5,912 nt of DNA. Origin: an uncultured Cellvibrio sp. (GTDB taxonomy: Bacteria > Pseudomonadota > Gammaproteobacteria > Pseudomonadales > Cellvibrionaceae). The stretch covers positions 1 through 5,912 of the forward strand of contig CAMPIG010000308.1 of assembly GCA_946886255.1 (NCBI GenBank), read 5' to 3'. Each line of letters begins with the position of its first letter. The stretch's first letter is position 1. The position numbers were made by a program, and so were the translations under genes. This document shows positions 1 to 4,867 of this stretch, piece after piece. Below the pieces are notes generated by a model. It did not search any database and was not told the DNA's origin. It saw only the letters and a list, made by a program, of their open reading frames with translations.

Positions 1-440
1 TCAATGGCGTGAGGCATGATGCTGCTGAATACATAGTGATGATCCGCCGCCGTGGTACAACCGGACAACAATAATTCACTCAACGCCAATTGTGTGGAGG
101 CAAAGATGGCGTCGTCATCGAGATTGGCCCACACCGGGTAAAGCGCTTGCAACCAAGGGAATAATTCTTTGTTCAAAGCCGCCGGCAGGGCACGGGTCAA
201 GGTCTGATAAAAATGATGATGACAATTAATCAGACCGGGTAATACGACATGCCTGGATGCATCAAAGGTGTGTTGATAAGGTATTTTCGGTTCCTGGCCG
301 CGCGCAATTAACTCGACGATCCGGCTGCCGCGAATCACAATGCCATTGCCAGCATCATGGGAATTACCGGTCCAGCAGGCGAGAGGGTGTTTGATCCAGG
401 TGGCATCGGAAGCGATGCCACGAACAAGCGTTGTATTCAT
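1..440 (-). CDS. 8-oxoguanine deaminase-like amidohydrolase (5' part only, runs off the left edge)
   Basis: This open frame reads without a stop from an ATG at 440 to the window edge, giving 146 residues of a protein usually about 450 long. It resembles the amidohydrolase-superfamily deaminases (SsnA/guanine deaminase group, COG0402). After an N-terminal beta-sandwich portion, residues 67-83 read LPGLINCHHHFYQTLTR, which carries the HxH metal pair (His74 and His76). Residues 127-138 read GCTTAADHHYVF. The HHHFYQTLTRA context and the GCTT..DHHY segment match what I recall of 8-oxoguanine deaminases (Pseudomonas PA0142 type), which deaminate 8-oxoguanine to urate in the cytoplasm. Hydroxyatrazine-type or guanine deaminases are the alternatives. 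The downstream metal ligands and substrate-specificity residues lie outside the window. The start overlaps the stop of the upstream regulator gene (ATGA, 440-437), and no clear Shine-Dalgarno is visible, which suggests translational coupling. Confidence 0.85.
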   Translation of the reverse strand, partial: MNTTLVRGIASDATWIKHPLACWTGNSHDAGNGIVIRGSRIVELIARGQEPKIPYQHTFDASRHVVLPGLINCHHHFYQTLTRALPAALNKELFPWLQALYPVWANLDDDAIFASTQLALSELLLSGCTTAADHHYVFSSIMPHAI

Positions 441-1150
441 GAATTGACGTCAGTTAATACGGGTGCGCGAGCCGGTGGTTCCAGGCCGCAACCCTTCAGG
501 ATAATATCGCTGAGAAAATTGGAAATATCGCGCACCATATCCGGTTCATATTCGGCGCGGTTCATGATGGTGAGCACTTGTGCATCGAAGTCGGCGTAAT
601 GTTGCGTGGAGGACCAGATCAGAAAAATCAGCTGCACTGGATCAACCTTGGCCATACGCCCCTGTTCAATCCAGCTCTCGATAATTCGCGCTTTGGTACG
701 CACCCACTGGCGCATCTCGGTACGAATATAATCTTTTAGATGGGGTGCTCCCTGAATCATCTCCATGGCAAAAAGTTTTGATGCACGTGGGTGGGTATAG
801 GATAGCTCCACTTTTTTTCGGATAAATTCATCGAGCACTACGGCGGGATCATCTTCTTCTTTGATATTGTCGAAAAAGTCATTCCACAGGTGAATCAGGT
901 TATCCAACACCGCAATGTACAAATTGGATTTACTTTTAAAGTAATAATGCACGTTCGCTTTAGGAATAGCAGCGCGATCTGCTATCGCCTGAATACTGGT
1001 GCCACGGTAACCATTCTGGACAAATTCTTCTTCGGCAGCGTTGATAATATTTGTCAGGTTACGATCCCGAATTTTACCCGGTTTGTATTTTCCGGTTGGG
1101 GTTCCAGTGGGATCAAAATCCAGAGTTTTTTCCAAAATCTTGTTAGCCAT
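437..1150 (-). CDS. TetR-family transcriptional regulator, RutR-like
   Basis: A 237-residue cytoplasmic DNA-binding repressor-type protein. The N-terminal TetR helix-turn-helix is clear: helix 1 is around residues 30-47, and the HTH itself (TSIQAIADRAAIPKANVHYYF) spans 51-71. The C-terminal domain is like that of RutR (YcdC): residues 117-136 read SYTHPRASKLFAMEMIQGAP and 178-188 read IWSSTQHYADF, both close to E. coli RutR, which binds uracil/thymine and controls pyrimidine and purine genes. I chose the ATG at 1150, which gives MANKILEK and has a modest GAGAAA eight bases upstream. The frame stays open to a GTG at 1219, but that extension (MLVGASGPPRRK) looks non-coding and would make the protein unusually long. 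An 81-bp spacer separates it from the binding-protein gene, so it may be co-transcribed. By neighbourhood it probably senses a purine or related nucleobase, but the ligand cannot be read from the sequence. Confidence 0.9.
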   Translation of the reverse strand: MANKILEKTLDFDPTGTPTGKYKPGKIRDRNLTNIINAAEEEFVQNGYRGTSIQAIADRAAIPKANVHYYFKSKSNLYIAVLDNLIHLWNDFFDNIKEEDDPAVVLDEFIRKKVELSYTHPRASKLFAMEMIQGAPHLKDYIRTEMRQWVRTKARIIESWIEQGRMAKVDPVQLIFLIWSSTQHYADFDAQVLTIMNRAEYEPDMVRDISNFLSDIILKGCGLEPPARAPVLTDVNS

Positions 1151-1231
1151 CGTTATTGTTTCTCGCTGATGTTTTACTGTGTCCTTTCTGCGTGGCGGGC
1201 CAGAAGCACCGACAAGCACGGCGATTAGATG

Positions 1232-2302
1232 TTACTGGGGTATTTTGCCTTCTATGCCCTTCACATACCAGTTTTGCTTGTGCAATTCTTCGTCATTCAG
1301 GAATTTACCTTCGGCCACCATCAGTTCACCCGCTTGACTATAGATTGGCCCCTGATACACATCGCGCTTGCCGGCAATAATGTCGGCCTTATACTGTTCA
1401 ACTTTCTCTACGACGGATGTAGGTACGATGGGGTTGATCGGCGAAATGTCCACGACGCCTTCTTTCAAGCCGTGCCATATGGATTCAGATTTCCATGTGC
1501 CGTCCAACACCGCCTGAACTTTTGCACGATAAATGCTTTCCCAATGTTGGGTAGAAGAAGTCAAATGGACTTTAGGGCCGTAAGCGGTCATATCGGAATT
1601 AAAACCGACGGCATACACATTTTTCGCCGCAGCGGCTTGGACAACGGCAGCCGAATCGGTGTGCATGGTTAATACATCGGCACCTTGCAAAATTAGACTC
1701 TCCGCCGCTTCACGCTCTCTGGCTGGGTCATGCCAGGTATTGACCCACACCACTTTCATTTTAATATCCGGATTCATCTGCTGCGCACCGAGCATAAATG
1801 AATTGATGCCGCGGATAACTTCAGGAATAGGAAACGCGCCGACATAACCAATCACGCCATCTTTGCTCATGGCACCGGCGACCATACCGGCGAGATAGCG
1901 ACCTTGATAATCGCGCGCCTGGTAGTTGCCGACATTGGGTGCGGTTTTATAGCCGGTGGCGTGTTCGAATTTTACCTTGGGAAACATCTTGCCCACTTTG
2001 ATAGTGGGGTTCATATAGCCGAAGGAGGTGGTGAATATCAGGTCGTAGCCGCGTGAGGCCATATTGCGGATGACACGTTCGGCATCGGCGCCTTCGGCGA
2101 CACTTTCGACGTAGGAGGTATCGATTTTATCGCCGAATTCGTTGGCGATGATTTTGCGCGCTTCGTCGTGCATGTAGGTCCAACCGGCGTCGCCGATAGG
2201 GCTGACATAGACGAAGCCGACTTTGAGTGGTTCGGCATGGAGGGCGGTGCTCCAGCTAATAAGTGTGGCGGTTGCCAGTCCCAACAGGTGACGTAGTTTC
2301 AT
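1232..2302 (-). CDS. BMP/PnrA-family periplasmic substrate-binding protein of a nucleoside/nucleobase ABC transporter
   Basis: A 356-residue solute receptor of the basic-membrane-protein family (PF02608, COG1744), whose characterised members (PnrA/TmpC, BmpA) bind purine nucleosides. The signal peptide has a charged start (MKLRH), a hydrophobic core and a likely signal peptidase I site after Ala23 (TALHA, then EPLK). There is no lipobox cysteine, so the mature protein should be soluble in the periplasm, unlike the lipoprotein members. The first beta strand is LKVGFVYVSPIGDAGWTY (residues 26-43). Further family-like segments are FTTSFGYMNP (90-99), GVIGYVGAFPIPEVIRGIN (149-167) and VGFNSDMT (232-239) in the ligand cleft. 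The start at 2302 is supported by GAGGAA seven bases upstream and by the signal peptide. It should serve the two permeases and the ATPase upstream, although a 532-bp gap filled with structured repeats separates it from them. The exact ligand is inferred only. Confidence 0.93.
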   Translation of the reverse strand: MKLRHLLGLATATLISWSTALHAEPLKVGFVYVSPIGDAGWTYMHDEARKIIANEFGDKIDTSYVESVAEGADAERVIRNMASRGYDLIFTTSFGYMNPTIKVGKMFPKVKFEHATGYKTAPNVGNYQARDYQGRYLAGMVAGAMSKDGVIGYVGAFPIPEVIRGINSFMLGAQQMNPDIKMKVVWVNTWHDPAREREAAESLILQGADVLTMHTDSAAVVQAAAAKNVYAVGFNSDMTAYGPKVHLTSSTQHWESIYRAKVQAVLDGTWKSESIWHGLKEGVVDISPINPIVPTSVVEKVEQYKADIIAGKRDVYQGPIYSQAGELMVAEGKFLNDEELHKQNWYVKGIEGKIPQ

Positions 2303-2307
2303 ATGTT

Positions 2308-2313
2308 TTCCTC
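2308..2313 (-). promoter_or_regulatory. Ribosome binding site of the binding-protein gene
   Basis: The minus strand reads TTGAGGAAAACAT directly before the ATG at 2302. The GAGG core lies seven bases from the start codon. This is the strongest Shine-Dalgarno of the downstream half of the cluster, and it confirms the start of the signal-peptide-bearing protein. Confidence 0.75.
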
Positions 2314-2354
2314 AACTTTATTGCAATGAGTATTTGCTTGGTTCGGGGTTGGGC

Positions 2355-2458
2355 ATGAGTCCGGCGTGGGTGTCGGAGACACGCCGTGAATACATCCCTG
2401 TAGGCTCAACACCCGCATCCCTGCGGGTGATGGTCTCCGACACCCACACCGGACTCAT
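2355..2458 (-). repeat. Structured 104-bp intergenic repeat, copy 1 (three-way-junction fold)
   Basis: The outer arms 2355-2380 and 2433-2458 are inverted repeats that match at 25 of 26 positions. The exception (2365/2448) would be a G-U pair in a minus-strand transcript. The 52-nt core (2381-2432), read on the minus strand, forms two hairpins. Hairpin B (2429-2410) has an 8-bp stem CACCCGCA/TGCGGGTG around a GGGA loop. Hairpin A (2405-2383) has GCC/GGC, then TACA/TGTA, around another GGGA loop, with a five-base bulge TTCAC on its 3' side. GGGA fits the GNRA tetraloop rule. The arms end in GAGAC and GTCTC at the junction. The same architecture and exact length recur at 2684-2787 on the opposite strand. 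It is not a recognised REP or transposase-bearing element, and I cannot name the family. Confidence 0.9.
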
Positions 2459-2555
2459 TCCTGCGAATTCAGTAGTGCATTTAAACTCTTTAAAAGCTGT
2501 ATCAAAGAACAACTGAAATTTCTTGTACTGCTATTTCAAATAAATTCTTTACGCT

Positions 2556-2564
2556 GCTATATCA
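2556..2564 (-). promoter_or_regulatory. Weak candidate promoter (extended -10) for the binding-protein gene
   Basis: The minus strand reads TGATATAGC, which fits an extended -10 (TGn followed by TATAGC, four of six matches to TATAAT). The -35 position, about 16 bases upstream, is poor (TTAATC). It lies in the AT-rich stretch between the two structured repeats, about 250 bp before the binding-protein start. Any transcript from here would carry copy 1 of the repeat in its leader. AT-rich DNA produces such matches by chance, so this is only a lead. Confidence 0.2.
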
Positions 2565-2572
2565 CTAAATCT

Positions 2573-2591
2573 TTGGGGATTAATTTCCCAA
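2573..2591. promoter_or_regulatory. 19-bp imperfect dyad, possible operator
   Basis: TTGGGGATTAATTTCCCAA is an imperfect palindrome centred at 2582, with seven of nine positions paired and TTGGG/CCCAA ends. It covers the place where the -35 of the weak promoter candidate at 2556-2564 would be, which is a typical repressor location. It does not match the RutR operator I recall from E. coli (TTGACCA with an inverted partner). A protein-binding role is inference from symmetry and position only. Confidence 0.25.
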
Positions 2592-2683
2592 CAAGAAAGG
2601 TAACGGAAACCTAAGTATGTTGAACAACAGGTGGCCAACTTTCGTGGCTTTTTAAACTTTAGAACGATGCGCTTTAGGCCAAA

Positions 2684-2787
2684 GGGAATTGGGTAGAGGT
2701 GTGCGAGACCGTCGTCGGCATGGATGCCGACGCCGAGCTTCCAGGGATGGATTTACAGCGTGTCTCGCACACCTCTACCCAATTCCC
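2684..2787 (+). repeat. Structured 104-bp intergenic repeat, copy 2 (opposite orientation)
   Basis: The outer arms 2684-2709 and 2762-2787 are perfect 26-bp inverted repeats ending in GAGAC and GTCTC. The 52-nt core (2710-2761) on the plus strand folds as copy 1 does on the minus strand. The first hairpin is CGTCGGCA/TGCCGACG around TGGA (2713-2732). The second has GCT/AGC, then TCCA/TGGA, around GGGA, with a 3' five-base bulge TTTAC (2737-2759). Against copy 1 the core is identical at 37 of 52 positions. All 15 differences are either compensated pairs (five pairs) or lie in unpaired positions. The outer arms differ from copy 1 at 10 of 26 positions, each compensated in the partner arm. It begins 47 bp after the stop of the second permease gene. 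Confidence 0.92.
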
Positions 2788-2834
2788 ACTCCAATCTCCA
2801 CTAAGAACTTCAACCAAAAAGCTCAGCCAAAAAA

Positions 2835-3761
2835 CTATCTCTGAGGATAATAAGGCTGCCCCAAAGACCGAGGCGCAAACAGCCCATGCCCCTGCTTGCG
2901 ACGCATCATCATCACCAACACCAAAATTGTTACCACATACGGCAACATCGCCAACAAATTCGGTGAAATTTCATAACCATAACCCTGCAATAACAAATGC
3001 AGAATACTCGCGAACCCGAACAACCACGCACCCAACAAAACCCGCTCGGTCCGCCAGCTTGCAAACACCACCAAAGCAAGCGCAATCCAACCGCGGCCTG
3101 CGGCAATACCTTCGGACCACATCGGCGTATACACCAGAGATAGGTACGCGCCCGCCAGACCTGCCATGGCGCCGCCGAATACCACGGCGCAATAGCGCAC
3201 GAGTAATACTTTATAGCCGAGGGCGTGGGCGACTTCCGGGTTTTCGCCGACGGCGCGGATGATCAGGCCCAAACGGGTGTAGCGCATTACGATATAAATT
3301 GTCGCAAACAACATAAACGAGAGATACACCAGCATATCCTGCGCGAACAGCGCTTTGCCGATGAGTGGTAGTTGGTGCAATAAAGGAATGTGCAGCGGTG
3401 TTAATCCAATTAATGATTGGCCCACGTAACTTGCGCCGAGGAATGCGCTTAAGCCGGTGCCGAAGATTGTCAGGGCCAAGCCGGTTGCTACCTGGTTGGA
3501 GATGAGCGTCAAGGCGATAAAGGCAAAGATGAGTGAGACCAGTGCGCCAGCTACGGCGCCGGCCAATACGCCCCAGCCGAGGTTGCCGGCGCTGTAGGCG
3601 GCGATAAAAGCGCAGGCGGCGCCGACGAGGATCATACCTTCCTGTCCCAAATTTAATACACCGGAGCGTTCCGATACCATCGCGCCCAGTGCAACAAGTA
3701 GCAGTGGAGTGCCGGTGCGCACCATGGCGAAAAGAATATTTTCGATCAAGAGTAAATCCAT
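2835..3761 (-). CDS. ABC transporter permease, second subunit (YufQ/NupQ-like)
   Basis: A 308-residue inner-membrane protein of the BPD_transp_2 family (COG1079 type), the shorter of the two permeases that accompany BMP-type binding proteins in nucleoside importers. It is strongly hydrophobic, with about eight or more membrane segments. Family marks are SERSGVLNLGQEGMILVGA near residues 30-48, SNQVATGLALTIFGTGLSAF (88-107), and the cytoplasmic coupling-loop segment VGENPEVAHALGY (171-183) that contacts the ATPase. Residues 222-240 (GRGWIALALVVFASWRTER) are also typical. Length is normal. The ATG at 3761 lies 11 bp after the stop of the first permease gene. The only Shine-Dalgarno is a weak AGG about ten bases upstream, so translation may depend on the preceding gene. 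It forms a heterodimeric channel with the first permease. Confidence 0.93.
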   Translation of the reverse strand: MDLLLIENILFAMVRTGTPLLLVALGAMVSERSGVLNLGQEGMILVGAACAFIAAYSAGNLGWGVLAGAVAGALVSLIFAFIALTLISNQVATGLALTIFGTGLSAFLGASYVGQSLIGLTPLHIPLLHQLPLIGKALFAQDMLVYLSFMLFATIYIVMRYTRLGLIIRAVGENPEVAHALGYKVLLVRYCAVVFGGAMAGLAGAYLSLVYTPMWSEGIAAGRGWIALALVVFASWRTERVLLGAWLFGFASILHLLLQGYGYEISPNLLAMLPYVVTILVLVMMMRRKQGHGLFAPRSLGQPYYPQR

Positions 3762-3772
3762 AACACTAAAAC

Positions 3773-4867
3773 CTATTCACTTGTGATGGCGGTTGTTGCG
3801 CCAACTTTTTGTGTGCTGTTATTCCACACGACCCGGTAGCCAATCAATAAATCACAGGCCAGTAAATAAAATAACAACATGCCTTGAAATAAACCGGTGA
3901 TGGATTTCGGTAAACCCAATTCAATTTGTGCCATCTCGCCACCGAGGTAGGTGAGGCCCAGTAAAGCGCTGGCTAGTAAAATTCCCAGCGGGTGCATGCG
4001 GCCCATAAACACCACGATGATCGCGGCATAACCATAGCCCAGTGATAATGTGGGAATCAGTTGTCCAACCGGGCCGTTGACTTCTGATATGGCGGCGACA
4101 CCGGCCATGGCACCGCTAAATAACAGCAGTAACCAGATCAACGCGGTGCTGTTGAAGCCGGCAAATTTTGCGGCGGTGCGGTTTTCACCCATGACTCGTA
4201 ATTGAAAGCCGAGCAAGGTGCGCGCGAGTATGACCCAGATGGCAACCAGCATCAGTAGTGCAATAAACAGGGCGATGCTGATGCGATAACCTTCAAATAC
4301 GACTGGTAGCAAGGTTTGCGCGGTAAATAGAGCGGACTCGGGAAAATTAAAACCATCAGGATCTTTCAACGGTCCGTGCACGCCCCAAAGCAATAAATTA
4401 ACGGCAATGTAATTGAGCATAATAGTGGTAAGGATTTCGTTAGCCTGAAAACGTGTGAGCAACAAGGCGGCGATAGCGGCCCACAACATACCGGCGAGCG
4501 CACCGCTGAAGATCACCAGCGGCAGCACCCAAAAGCCTTCACTGTTTGCTAGCTGTAATGAAACCGCACCGCCGACAAGCGCACCGAATACAAATTGTCC
4601 TTCAGCGCCGATGTTCCAGATCTTGGCTTTGAAGCACAGGGTTAAACCAATGGCGCAGAGCAACAAAGGCGTGACTTTAACGGCGAGTTCAGACAAGCCA
4701 TACAAATCGCTGACCGGCGCAATAAAAAACGTGTAAAGGCTGAGCAATGGCGAGCGGCCAAGTAGTGCGAACAACAAGGCGCCAGATAGCAGTGTCAGTA
4801 CTAGCGCCAGTAGCGGCGAGAGGTACAGCATGGTGCGCGAATCTTGCAAGCGTTTTTCAATGCGCAT
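3773..4867 (-). CDS. ABC transporter permease, first subunit (YufP/NupP-like)
   Basis: A 364-residue inner-membrane permease of the BPD_transp_2 family (COG4603 type). A membrane segment spans about residues 14-36, followed by a periplasmic loop and further hydrophobic segments. Family-typical stretches are FKAKIWNIGAEGQFVFGALV (79-98), RFQANEILTTIMLNYIA (139-155), the short GFNFPES (172-178), and the coupling-loop segment MGENRTAAKFAGFN (226-239). I chose the ATG at 4867 (MRIEKRL) because a strong GGGAGAGG lies six bases upstream. The upstream in-frame start at 4894 would add nine residues (MVISRERRT) translated from the Shine-Dalgarno region itself. With this start the gene overlaps the ATPase gene by 11 bp, which suggests coupled translation. 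It pairs with the product of the next gene to form the transport channel. Confidence 0.93.
   Translation of the reverse strand: MRIEKRLQDSRTMLYLSPLLALVLTLLSGALLFALLGRSPLLSLYTFFIAPVSDLYGLSELAVKVTPLLLCAIGLTLCFKAKIWNIGAEGQFVFGALVGGAVSLQLANSEGFWVLPLVIFSGALAGMLWAAIAALLLTRFQANEILTTIMLNYIAVNLLLWGVHGPLKDPDGFNFPESALFTAQTLLPVVFEGYRISIALFIALLMLVAIWVILARTLLGFQLRVMGENRTAAKFAGFNSTALIWLLLLFSGAMAGVAAISEVNGPVGQLIPTLSLGYGYAAIIVVFMGRMHPLGILLASALLGLTYLGGEMAQIELGLPKSITGLFQGMLLFYLLACDLLIGYRVVWNNSTQKVGATTAITSE

Larger units (their letters stand above)
2303..2834. other. 532-bp gene-free gap between the second permease gene and the binding-protein gene
   Basis: No convincing gene lies here on either strand. The small frames that exist read through the palindromes, or run antisense into the permease gene. 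The gap contains, from right to left, 47 bp after the permease stop, a 104-bp structured repeat (2684-2787), a 225-bp AT-rich stretch (2459-2683), a second 104-bp structured repeat in the opposite orientation (2355-2458), and 52 bp leading to the binding-protein start. Neither repeat is followed by a T-run on either strand, so no standard intrinsic terminator is visible. The other junctions in the cluster are overlaps or spacers of at most 81 bp, so this gap stands out. Confidence 0.8.

Noticed and set aside
1151..1219. Upstream GTG start for the TetR-family gene
   Set aside because: It would add 23 residues with no resemblance to the family, while the ATG at 1150 has a usable ribosome binding site and gives a normal length.
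437..1228. Plus-strand open frames antisense to the regulator gene (357-599 and 890-1228)
   Set aside because: They have no ribosome binding sites or recognisable domains and are fully explained as antisense shadows of the regulator and deaminase genes.
2334..2516. Short open frames on both strands over copy 1, with similar-looking products
   Set aside because: The mirrored products come from the inverted repeat itself; there is no Shine-Dalgarno or domain, and the structural explanation is better.
2684..2787. Intrinsic terminator after the second permease gene
   Set aside because: The stem is strong but the fold is branched, and no T-run follows on the minus strand (only TTT then GGCC); the conserved core structure is not that of a simple terminator.
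2355..2787. REP/BIME, integron attC site, insertion sequence ends or CRISPR repeat pair
   Set aside because: There is no GTAG-type REP head and no attC core sites. Nothing between the copies encodes a transposase, no target-site duplication is evident, and two inverted copies do not make a CRISPR array.
2699..3262. Plus-strand open frame of 187 codons
   Set aside because: It starts inside the repeat and runs antisense through the second permease gene; the product is low-complexity and Pro/Thr/Arg-rich with no family resemblance, so it is a shadow frame.
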